Assembly: GCA_027073875.1 (NCBI GenBank) | Contig: JALTEO010000306.1 | Coordinates: 1-6,436 of the forward strand | DNA: 6,436 nucleotides | Source: Bacteroidales bacterium | GTDB taxonomy: Bacteria; Bacteroidota; Bacteroidia; Bacteroidales; JALTDM01 | Direction: 5' to 3' | Shown here: piece by piece, positions 1 to 5,543 of the stretch | Numbering within the stretch: position 1 is the stretch's first letter | How the letters are laid out: each line of letters opens with the position of its first letter | Made by a program: the position numbers and the translations under genes | The notes under the pieces: generated by a model | Told to the model about the DNA's origin: nothing | The model's input: the letters and a program-made list of their open reading frames with translations, nothing else | Databases searched by the model: none

Positions 1-55
1 AAAAAAGAAGAAAATTTTTAAAAATAAATTATTTACTTCGTAAAAAAATTTAACA

Positions 56-1417
56 ATGAATATTCACTTAATTGCTATTGGCGGTGCTGTGATGCACAAT
101 TTAGCTATTGCCTTAAAAAAGAAAGGAAATACGGTTACCGGCTCCGATGATGAGATCTTTGATCCATCGAAATCACATTTGGAAAAATACAGTCTGCTAC
201 CACAGGAATGGGGCTGGTTTCCAGAAAAAATCACAAAAAACACCGATGCGGTTATTTTAGGAATGCACGCCCGCAAAGATAATCCAGAACTGCTCAGAGC
301 TAAGGAATTGGGGATTCCTATTTATTCATTTCCTGAATATGTATATGAGCAAACAAAAAACAAAACCCGTATTGTTGTCGGCGGCAGTCACGGTAAAACG
401 ACTATTACCTCAATGATAATGTTTGTGATGCAACAAACCGGCAAAAAATTTGATTATCTCGTAGGTTCATCCATCGAAGGATTTGAAACAATGGTAAATC
501 TTTCAGACGATTCGGAATTCGCTGTTATTGAAGGCGATGAATATCTATCCTCGCCATTGGACAGACGACCGAAATTTCATCATTACAAACCACATCTGGC
601 AATTTTAAGCGGCATTGCTTGGGACCATATTAATGTATTCCCGACTTTTGAAAACTATGTGGAACAATTCAAGATTTTTATTGACACAATAGAAGATGGC
701 GGCGAAGTATTTTATTTTTCCGGCGACAAAGAACTTGAGAAATTAACTAAAATTACCAAGGATACTGTAACAAAAACGGCTTACAACACCCATCCTTTTG
801 AGATAGATAATAACCAATTGATATTAATTACCCCAAACGGGGAAAAAATTCCGCTGGCTATTTCCGGAAGACATAATCTACAAAATCTGGAAGCTGCCCG
901 ATTGGTATGCCACCGTATCGGCATTACTGATGATGAATTTTACACCCATATCAGCCGTTTTAAGGGGGCAGGCAGACGGTTACAGTTACTCAAAGAAACA
1001 CCGCAAAGTGCTTTTTTCTACGATTTTGCCCATTCGCCATCAAAACTAAAAGCCACAACTACTTCACTAAAAGAACAGTTTCCCGAACGAAAACTTATTG
1101 CGTGTTTTGAGCTACACACTTTCAGCAGTTTGAATAAAGATTTTCTGCCGCAATACGCCCATACAATAGATAGTGCCGATGTGCCGGTAGTTTATTTTAA
1201 CGAACATACCATTGCCCACAAAAAATTACCACCCATTACCGTTGATGATGTAAAAGCCGGCTTTCAACGAAAAAATTTAACCGTTTTTACGGACAGAAAC
1301 GAGATGATTCGTTTTTTGAAACGCTTGGATAAATCCAATACCAACATTCTGATGATGAGCTCCGGTAATTTCTCCGGTATTGATATGCAGAAATTAGCTA
1401 ATTTGTTTTTGCGTTAA
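56..1417 (+). CDS. mpl: Mpl-type Mur ligase (UDP-MurNAc : L-Ala-gamma-D-Glu-meso-DAP ligase-like)
   Basis: Cytoplasmic ATP-dependent ligase of the Mur family, 453 aa, a normal length. The Mpl family joins recycled murein tripeptide to UDP-MurNAc, returning cell-wall peptide to peptidoglycan synthesis. Visible motifs in order: N-terminal Rossmann-like UDP-sugar-binding start IAIGGAVMHNLA (7-18); ATP P-loop GGSHGKTT (109-116); EGDEY (159-163), followed by DRRPKFHHY and WDHINVF (189-195), the Mpl pattern; GRHNLQN (271-277); FKGAGRRLQ (302-310); DFAHSPSK (323-330) in the C-terminal ligand domain; SSGNFSG (435-441). EGDEY followed by the RRPKFHHY stretch favours Mpl over MurC, which has EADESD. 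The second His of the usual AHHP motif is Ser here. The ATG at 56 fits the N-terminal motif and follows an A-rich leader without a Shine-Dalgarno sequence. The next gene lies 560 bases downstream with its own promoter-like box, so this gene seems monocistronic on that side. Substrate specificity is inferred from the family; a MurC-like alternative is less likely. Confidence 0.88.
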   Translation: MNIHLIAIGGAVMHNLAIALKKKGNTVTGSDDEIFDPSKSHLEKYSLLPQEWGWFPEKITKNTDAVILGMHARKDNPELLRAKELGIPIYSFPEYVYEQTKNKTRIVVGGSHGKTTITSMIMFVMQQTGKKFDYLVGSSIEGFETMVNLSDDSEFAVIEGDEYLSSPLDRRPKFHHYKPHLAILSGIAWDHINVFPTFENYVEQFKIFIDTIEDGGEVFYFSGDKELEKLTKITKDTVTKTAYNTHPFEIDNNQLILITPNGEKIPLAISGRHNLQNLEAARLVCHRIGITDDEFYTHISRFKGAGRRLQLLKETPQSAFFYDFAHSPSKLKATTTSLKEQFPERKLIACFELHTFSSLNKDFLPQYAHTIDSADVPVVYFNEHTIAHKKLPPITVDDVKAGFQRKNLTVFTDRNEMIRFLKRLDKSNTNILMMSSGNFSGIDMQKLANLFLR

Positions 1418-1442
1418 ACTGAATTTGAAACAACTACTCAGA

Positions 1443-1465
1443 TTAATCCGGAAAACTTATAAAAT
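1443..1465 (+). repeat. 23-bp intergenic element, copy 1 (downstream of mpl)
   Basis: Pattern TTAATCC-r-GAAAA-s-TTA-y-AAAAT, starting 26 bases after the mpl stop codon. The copy at 5365-5387 after the tex stop matches at 20 of 23 positions; the differences are at positions 8, 14 and 18. Both copies lie on the same strand just 3' of a gene, suggesting a dispersed family or a common 3'-end signal. Its function is unknown. Confidence 0.5.
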
Positions 1466-1467
1466 CT

Positions 1468-1513
1468 TGAAATCTGAAAAAAGTTTTTTTTGAAGTCGTT
1501 TCATTCTTTTTTT
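1468..1513 (+). terminator. weak candidate terminator after mpl
   Basis: TGAAA (1468-1472) can pair with TTTCA (1499-1503), and inside it an A6 run (1477-1482) faces a T8 run (1484-1491). A T-rich tail, TTCTTTTTTT, follows at 1504-1513. The position 50-100 bases after the mpl stop is right, but the stem is almost all A-T and the one-base inner loop is too tight for full pairing, so this is only a weak candidate. Confidence 0.25.
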
Positions 1514-1634
1514 GTAAACTAAGTTCATCCAAAAATGTAATACCGAAACGAATTATAAATTAGCACAAAAAAAATTGGTATAATGCCGATGCTACAAAAA
1601 AAACAGTACAATTTATTGGACTATGTTGAATGTG

Positions 1635-1690
1635 TAATCGATATTAATCGTTGTTTATCATTCATTATTCAAAATATTTAATATCGATTA
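1635..1690. repeat. 13-bp perfect inverted repeat with 30-base spacer
   Basis: TAATCGATATTAA at 1635-1647 is the exact reverse complement of TTAATATCGATTA at 1678-1690. The 30-base spacer is AT-rich. No T-run follows on either strand, so it does not look like a Rho-independent terminator. The trinucleotide GTG flanks both ends (1632-1634 and 1691-1693), which might be a 3-bp target duplication but could easily be chance. It may be a cruciform or regulator-binding site, or a tiny relic of a mobile element. Confidence 0.6.
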
Positions 1691-1694
1691 GTGC

Positions 1695-1740
1695 CAAAGG
1701 GACTCTCGCAAAGGGATTTCTTCGGAACTTCGGAACTTTG
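1695..1740 (+). repeat. short direct repeats in a GC-richer patch
   Basis: CAAAGGGA occurs at 1695-1702 and 1709-1716 (period 14). CTTCGGAA then occurs twice head to tail at 1720-1727 and 1728-1735. CAAAG (1709-1713) can pair with CTTTG (1736-1740), and TTC-TTCG-GAA (1718-1727) forms a C(UUCG)G-closed tetraloop inside it. The patch is less AT-rich than its surroundings. It could be part of a structured RNA or a decayed repeat; no promoter-like box was found directly upstream. Confidence 0.4.
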
Positions 1741-1812
1741 TAGCTGCGGGAAAACACCGATTTAAGAAGTTATACCTAATACTCAACAAATTGGCTCATA
1801 GAATTTACTAAG

Positions 1813-1861
1813 ACTGCCGACTGCCAACTGCGGACTGCCAACTGCGGACTGCCGACTGTCA
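1813..1861. repeat. heptanucleotide tandem repeat, 7 copies
   Basis: Seven uninterrupted 7-bp units with consensus ACTGCCR/ACTGCGG: ACTGCCG, ACTGCCA, ACTGCGG, ACTGCCA, ACTGCGG, ACTGCCG, ACTGTCA. The first four bases are constant. The array is clearly GC-richer than its AT-rich flanks and lies about 75 bases upstream of the -33 position of the next operon. It resembles in kind the short tandemly repeated heptamers (STRR) known from cyanobacterial intergenic DNA. Copy number may vary between strains through replication slippage. Confidence 0.9.
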
Positions 1862-1936
1862 ATTATTAATTACACACTGTAAAGTTGCATTTACTACTTG
1901 AATTTACTCTGTAATAAATTTCCATTCGCATTCAGA

Positions 1937-1962
1937 TTGATAACTAAAAAAAATTACCTTTG
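1937..1962 (+). promoter_or_regulatory. candidate Bacteroidota-type promoter for the DUF5063-exonuclease-tex operon
   Basis: TACCTTTG at 1955-1962 matches the -7 box TAnnTTTG used by the primary sigma factor of Bacteroidota. The nearest upstream TTG is at 1937-1939, with a 15-base spacer, shorter than the usual 19-20 or so, so the -33 element is weak or not correctly identified. A transcript would begin near 1968, giving a leader of about 10 bases before the ATG at 1978. Confidence 0.55.
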
Positions 1963-1977
1963 CAAAAAAATATTTTT

Positions 1978-2613
1978 ATGTCCTTACCGCTTGTTTATCA
2001 TAAAGATGTCATTGAGTTTATTACCGTAGCAAAGGAATATATTGCACTTTTGGATTTCCCCGAAGAAACAGACAAACAAACATTTATTTTTAAGGCACAT
2101 AAGATTTTACCGTTGCTCTACCTGAAAGCATCATTATTACCGGATATTCCGGAAGCTTTCAACGAAGGTAATGAGCGATTTTGTAATGAAGAACTGTATG
2201 ATGCCATTCGGAATAAAATCCATCAGCTGTTGAAATCAAATGATTATGAAGTACTAATTAATTACGACTCACAAAATTTAGACGAACAGGAATGGATAAA
2301 ATTGTCAGAGATTCACGCTGACATCTTTCAATCACTATACGATTTTTTGAATCTTTACCGCATTGGCAACGAAGAAATGATGAACGATGCACTTTACGAA
2401 TGCCAAAATGATTTCAAAATGCTGTGGGGCAAAAAATCACTGCAACTAATCGAATCGTTTCACCGGATGCTTTTTGAAAACCTGATAACAGAAGATGACG
2501 ATGAGCTGGAAAATGAAGAAACACCTCTCCACACGGAAAACTGGTTTACCGAAAAGCTAAAAGATATTCACCAAGATCACAATCATCACGACCACCATCA
2601 CCACCACGAATGA
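1978..2613 (+). CDS. DUF5063-like protein with histidine-rich C-terminus
   Basis: A predicted soluble cytoplasmic protein of 211 aa, without signal peptide or membrane segment, mostly helical in character. From memory it resembles the DUF5063 family of Bacteroidota, found beside 3'-5' exonuclease genes; no function is known to me. Features seen: the N-terminal part (1-60) is rich in hydrophobic and aromatic residues; an acidic stretch, TEDDDELENEE, lies at 171-181; the tail from H198 has nine His among the last fourteen residues, ending in HHHHHE. Such tails bind Ni or Zn in other proteins (HypB, SlyD), so metal binding is possible but unproven. The ATG at 1978 is chosen over an in-frame TTG at 1960 because that TTG lies inside the promoter-like TACCTTTG box. 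The stop codon overlaps the next start as ATGA (2610-2613), indicating translational coupling with the exonuclease. Confidence 0.75.
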   Translation: MSLPLVYHKDVIEFITVAKEYIALLDFPEETDKQTFIFKAHKILPLLYLKASLLPDIPEAFNEGNERFCNEELYDAIRNKIHQLLKSNDYEVLINYDSQNLDEQEWIKLSEIHADIFQSLYDFLNLYRIGNEEMMNDALYECQNDFKMLWGKKSLQLIESFHRMLFENLITEDDDELENEETPLHTENWFTEKLKDIHQDHNHHDHHHHHE

Positions 2614-3194
2614 GTTTTCAGCCAACCATATCGAAAGAAGAAATAAGGAAACTGCCGTTAATCGTTTTCCAAGGCACAACACATATCATTGACACATCCG
2701 AAAAAGTTACAGAAGCCATAGAAAAACTCAACGAGGAAAAATTAATTGGCTTCGATACCGAAACTAAACCTGTTTTCAAAAAAGGTATCACCCACAAAAT
2801 TGCGTTAGTACAGCTATCCACGGAGCAAGACGCTTATCTTTTCCGCATCAACAAAATAGGATTTCCACAAGCATTAATTTCGCTGCTTGAAAATGAAAAT
2901 ATTTTGAAAATAGGTGCCGACATTAATTTAGATATTCGCGGATTAAAAAAGATTAAACCATTTACGCCGGCAGGATTTATGGACATCCAAACGATGGCAC
3001 AATCTGCAGGTATTACAGATTTGTCACTTCGAAAATTAACCGCTATCATCCTGAAACGACGCCTCTCGAAACGACAACAACTCTCCAACTGGGAAAAAGA
3101 AGAACTCACCCTCGGACAACAACACTATGCCGCTACAGATGCCTGTACTTGCTTACGGATGTACAAAATTCTCAACCAATATCAAAATGACTAA
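2610..3194 (+). CDS. DEDDy-type 3'-5' exonuclease domain protein (RNase D/WRN-like)
   Basis: A 194-aa single-domain nuclease that should remove nucleotides from 3' ends using two metal ions. All three exonuclease motifs are present: motif I GFDTET (47-52) with D49 and E51; motif II in KIGADINLDIRGL (100-112), where D108 is the likely catalytic Asp; motif III YAATD (173-177) with Y173 and D177, making it the DEDDy subclass. The QQLSNWE stretch (156-162) before motif III is also typical of RNase D-like proteins. There is no HRDC or helicase domain, so it is shorter than RNase D or WRN. Whether the substrate is RNA or DNA cannot be told from sequence. The ATG shares four bases with the upstream stop, and the 3' end overlaps tex by eight bases, so the three genes form one operon. 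Proximity to tex suggests an RNA role, by inference only. Confidence 0.88.
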   Translation: MSFQPTISKEEIRKLPLIVFQGTTHIIDTSEKVTEAIEKLNEEKLIGFDTETKPVFKKGITHKIALVQLSTEQDAYLFRINKIGFPQALISLLENENILKIGADINLDIRGLKKIKPFTPAGFMDIQTMAQSAGITDLSLRKLTAIILKRRLSKRQQLSNWEKEELTLGQQHYAATDACTCLRMYKILNQYQND

Positions 3195-5319
3195 TTTCTC
3201 GCAACGGATTGCCACACAGCTCAATATCCGTCCACAACAAGTTTCGGCAACTATCCGGCTTTTAGAATCCGGTGCTACCATTCCGTTCATCAGCCGCTAT
3301 CGTAAAGAACAAACGGACAATCTTGACGAAGTGCAGGTAGGCAAGATAAAAGACCTGAAAAACTATTTCACCGAACTGGAAAAACGGAAAGAAACCATTA
3401 TTGCGACTATTGACGAGCAAGGACTACTGACAACGGAACTTCGCAAAAAAATCACGGAAACTTTTGATGCTAATGAATTAGAAGACATCTATTTGCCGTT
3501 TAAACCGAAAAAACGCACCCGTGCCACCATTGCCAAAGAAAAAGGATTGGAACCGTTGGCGATAAAAATTTTTAAGCAAGGTGCTTTCGATTTAGATACA
3601 GCTGTTTCGCAACATCTTGCCACTGGAAAATTTGATAACGAAAATGAAATTCTGCAAGGTTGCCGCGACATTATTGCCGAGCAAATAAGCGAGAATGCAC
3701 GGATGCGTCAACAATTACGACGATTGTTTCTCCAAAAAGGATTTCTTACCGCTAAAATCATAAAGACCAAGCAATCCGAAGCTGATAAATACCGTGATTT
3801 TTTCGATTTTTCGCAACCTGTCAGACAAATTCCTTCACATCGGCTGCTGGCAATCAATCGTGGACGAAATGAAAAAATCCTACGGATAAAAGTAGAGCCG
3901 GCACGCCAAGATGCAGAATATCTGATTGAACGGCAATTTGTAAAAGGAAAAAATAATTTAGCAGAGCAAGTCCTCTTGGCTGCCAAAGATGCCTACGACC
4001 GGTTAATACAGCCATCATTAGAAAATGAAACCCTCAATCACTTTTTGGAAAAAGCAGAAGAAATCGCCATTGAAGTATTTGCTCAAAATGTCCGTCAACT
4101 GCTTTTGGCTCCTCCACTCGGCAACAAACGGATTTTGGCATTAGACCCGGGATTTTCTTCCGGTTGCAAGTTGGTATGCCTTGACGAAAAGGGTGATTTA
4201 CTGCATAATGAAACCATTTATCCCCATCCGCCACAAAAAGAGGTAAAACAAGCAAAGCACAAAGTTGCCTCATTGGTAGAAGCATACAAAATTGATGCAA
4301 TAGCCATCGGCAATGGTACGGCAGGTCGTGAGACAGAATGGTTTATCAAAGGTATCATCTTCAAAAACCCCGTTCAAGTCTTTGTGGTAAACGAAGCCGG
4401 TGCCAGCATTTATTCCGCCTCTGCTGTCGGGCGGGAAGAATTTCCGCAATATGATGTTACGGTACGCGGTGCTGTTTCCATTGGCAGACGACTAATGGAT
4501 CCGTTGGCTGAGCTGGTGAAAATAGACCCGAAATCCATTGGAGTCGGTCAATATCAACACGATGTCAATCAAAAGAAACTGAAAGAAGCCCTCGGTCGTG
4601 TTGTGGAAAGTACTGTCAACAGCGTAGGCGTCAATATCAATACGGCAAGTAAATATCTGTTACAGTATGTCTCCGGCATTGGTCCGCAACTGGCAGAAAA
4701 TATTGTGCAGTACAGAAAAGAAAATGGACAATTTGCCAATCGTAATGATTTAAAAAAAGTTCCCAAACTTGGCAATAAAGCATTTGAACAATGTGCCGGA
4801 TTTTTGCGTATTCCCGATGGCAACAACCCATTAGACAATACTGCTGTTCATCCCGAACGATACAAACTGGTTGAGCAGATTGCCAAAGACCTGAAGCTAA
4901 CAATAAGTGAATTATTGGGTAAAACCAATTTGCGTGAATTGATTCACATTGAAAACTATTTATCTGACGACACAGGACAATATACCATTGACTTAATAAT
5001 AGAAGAATTAGAGAAACCAGGACGCGATCCGCGACAAATCATCAAAGTTTTTAGTTTTGACCCTAATGTGCGAAAAATTGAGGACTTACACACAGGATTG
5101 GTTTTGCCGGGGATTATCACTAATATTACCAAGTTTGGAGCATTTGTGGACATCGGCATTAAAGAAAACGGTTTGATACACATCTCCAATCTAAAAGACG
5201 GTTTTGTGAGCGACCCCGCCGATGTGGTACACCTGAATCAACAACTGCAAGTCAAAGTTATTGATATAGATATTCCACGCAAAAGGATACAGTTGTCACT
5301 GAAAGATGTTAATAATTAA
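3187..5319 (+). CDS. tex: Tex family RNA-binding transcription accessory protein
   Basis: A cytoplasmic nucleic-acid-binding protein of 710 aa, the bacterial relative of eukaryotic Spt6; in other bacteria Tex affects transcription and stress or toxin gene expression. Domains in order: N-terminal helical Tex region with FISRYRKEQTDNLDEVQV (34-51) and LEDIYLPFKPKKRTRA (98-113); YqgF/RNase H-like domain with LALDPG (317-322), IGNGTAGRETE (374-384) and NEAGASIYSAS (402-412); helix-hairpin-helix region with VNINTASKYLL (482-492), VSGIGPQLAENIVQYR (495-510) and a second hairpin around KVPKLGNKAFEQCAGFLRI (524-542); C-terminal S1 RNA-binding domain (about 636-706) with FGAFVDIG (650-657) and GLIHIS (662-667). 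It ends right after S1, lacking the C-terminal extension of proteobacterial Tex. The usual DPGxRTGCK reads DPGFSSGCK here. The ATG at 3187 is chosen because family similarity begins there; an in-frame ATG at 3127 would lie deep inside the exonuclease motif III codons. Confidence 0.95.
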   Translation: MTNFSQRIATQLNIRPQQVSATIRLLESGATIPFISRYRKEQTDNLDEVQVGKIKDLKNYFTELEKRKETIIATIDEQGLLTTELRKKITETFDANELEDIYLPFKPKKRTRATIAKEKGLEPLAIKIFKQGAFDLDTAVSQHLATGKFDNENEILQGCRDIIAEQISENARMRQQLRRLFLQKGFLTAKIIKTKQSEADKYRDFFDFSQPVRQIPSHRLLAINRGRNEKILRIKVEPARQDAEYLIERQFVKGKNNLAEQVLLAAKDAYDRLIQPSLENETLNHFLEKAEEIAIEVFAQNVRQLLLAPPLGNKRILALDPGFSSGCKLVCLDEKGDLLHNETIYPHPPQKEVKQAKHKVASLVEAYKIDAIAIGNGTAGRETEWFIKGIIFKNPVQVFVVNEAGASIYSASAVGREEFPQYDVTVRGAVSIGRRLMDPLAELVKIDPKSIGVGQYQHDVNQKKLKEALGRVVESTVNSVGVNINTASKYLLQYVSGIGPQLAENIVQYRKENGQFANRNDLKKVPKLGNKAFEQCAGFLRIPDGNNPLDNTAVHPERYKLVEQIAKDLKLTISELLGKTNLRELIHIENYLSDDTGQYTIDLIIEELEKPGRDPRQIIKVFSFDPNVRKIEDLHTGLVLPGIITNITKFGAFVDIGIKENGLIHISNLKDGFVSDPADVVHLNQQLQVKVIDIDIPRKRIQLSLKDVNN

Positions 5320-5364
5320 CAATGTACAATTTATAGCGAAGATATTCTATTTGGACTGAGCAAT

Positions 5365-5387
5365 TTAATCCAGAAAAGTTACAAAAT
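5365..5387 (+). repeat. 23-bp intergenic element, copy 2 (downstream of tex)
   Basis: Same pattern as 1443-1465 (20 of 23 positions identical), beginning 46 bases after the tex stop codon. Weaker similarity extends a few bases upstream (CT...CA before the TTAATCC core). Its recurrence after two unrelated genes in the same orientation argues against simple chance, although AT-rich composition raises the background. Confidence 0.5.
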
Positions 5388-5403
5388 TTCTGTCAAACCT
5401 CCT

Positions 5404-5411
5404 TACCTTTG
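5404..5411 (+). promoter_or_regulatory. promoter-like TACCTTTG box with no gene downstream
   Basis: The sequence is identical to the -7 box proposed upstream of the DUF5063 gene. No TTG lies at the standard distance; the nearest candidate is TTA at 5379-5381, 22 bases upstream. Transcription would start near 5417, just where a long hairpin begins. No plus-strand gene follows, so this may serve a small RNA, or be a chance match. Confidence 0.35.
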
Positions 5412-5415
5412 GGTC

Positions 5416-5460
5416 ATTCCGAACTGTTTGGGCTCGAAATACTTTTCGGGGTTTCGGAAT
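5416..5460. other. two-tier hairpin in the tex / coiled-coil gene spacer
   Basis: ATTCCGAA (5416-5423) pairs perfectly with TTCGGAAT (5453-5460). Inside, CTCGAAA (5433-5439) pairs with TTTCGGG (5444-5450) around a four-base loop, with one T-G wobble. No T-run follows on either strand, so it is not a classic Rho-independent terminator, although it lies between convergent genes. It may be the 5' structure of a small RNA started from the box at 5404-5411. Confidence 0.5.
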
Positions 5461-5478
5461 CTACAACCTTTCCATTGG

Positions 5479-5498
5479 TTTGAGCGAAGATGCTCAAA
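5479..5498. other. 7-bp hairpin between convergent genes
   Basis: TTTGAGC (5479-5485) and GCTCAAA (5492-5498) are perfect complements around a six-base loop. It lies about 20 bases past the stop codon of the minus-strand gene, a fitting place for a 3'-end structure. However, no T-run follows it in the minus direction, and in the plus direction it is followed by A residues. A terminator role is therefore unproven. Confidence 0.35.
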
Positions 5499-5505
5499 AA
5501 AACGG

Positions 5506-5543
5506 GAGTAATTCTGCTTTATTTTTTTGTATTTACTCTTTTT
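5506..5543 (+). terminator. weak plus-strand terminator-like stem with T-run
   Basis: GAGTAA (5506-5511) pairs with TTACTC (5533-5538), followed at once by five T residues (5539-5543). The 21-base loop is long and the stem short. It would end a plus-strand RNA begun near 5417 at about 125 nt, overlapping the 3' end of the minus-strand gene. Low confidence. Confidence 0.2.

Larger units (their letters stand above)
1418..1959. other. 542-base intergenic region with repeats and no credible gene
   Basis: No open frame of useful length or recognisable RNA gene was found on either strand. Reading left to right it holds: a 23-bp element shared with the spacer after tex; an A/T-rich possible terminator; an AT-rich stretch with several poly-A runs; a 13-bp inverted repeat; a more GC-rich patch of short direct repeats; a heptamer tandem array; and the promoter-like box of the next operon just at its right edge. 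Two small TTAC/GTAA palindromes (1870-1882 and 1904-1914) sit between the array and the promoter; their spacers differ (5 and 3 bases between the TTAC and GTAA cores), so an operator role is only a guess. Confidence 0.7.

Noticed and set aside
34..40. TACTTCG before mpl as a -7 promoter box
   Set aside because: It lacks one base of the TAnnTTTG spacing and has C in the T-run; too degenerate to call, and the upstream part is outside the window.
1813..1861. Heptamer array considered as a CRISPR array
   Set aside because: The units are only 7 bp and directly tandem, with no spacers, and no cas genes are present.
1960..1977. Upstream TTG start for the DUF5063-like gene
   Set aside because: The TTG is part of the promoter-like TACCTTTG box and would lie upstream of the expected transcription start, so the ATG at 1978 is preferred.
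3127..3186. 20-residue N-terminal extension of Tex
   Set aside because: These codons overlap the exonuclease motif III in another frame, and the extra residues do not resemble Tex, whose N-terminus fits the ATG at 3187.
4637..4903. Minus-strand frames inside tex
   Set aside because: They are shadows of a well-conserved helix-hairpin-helix coding region, with no family resemblance or start signals.
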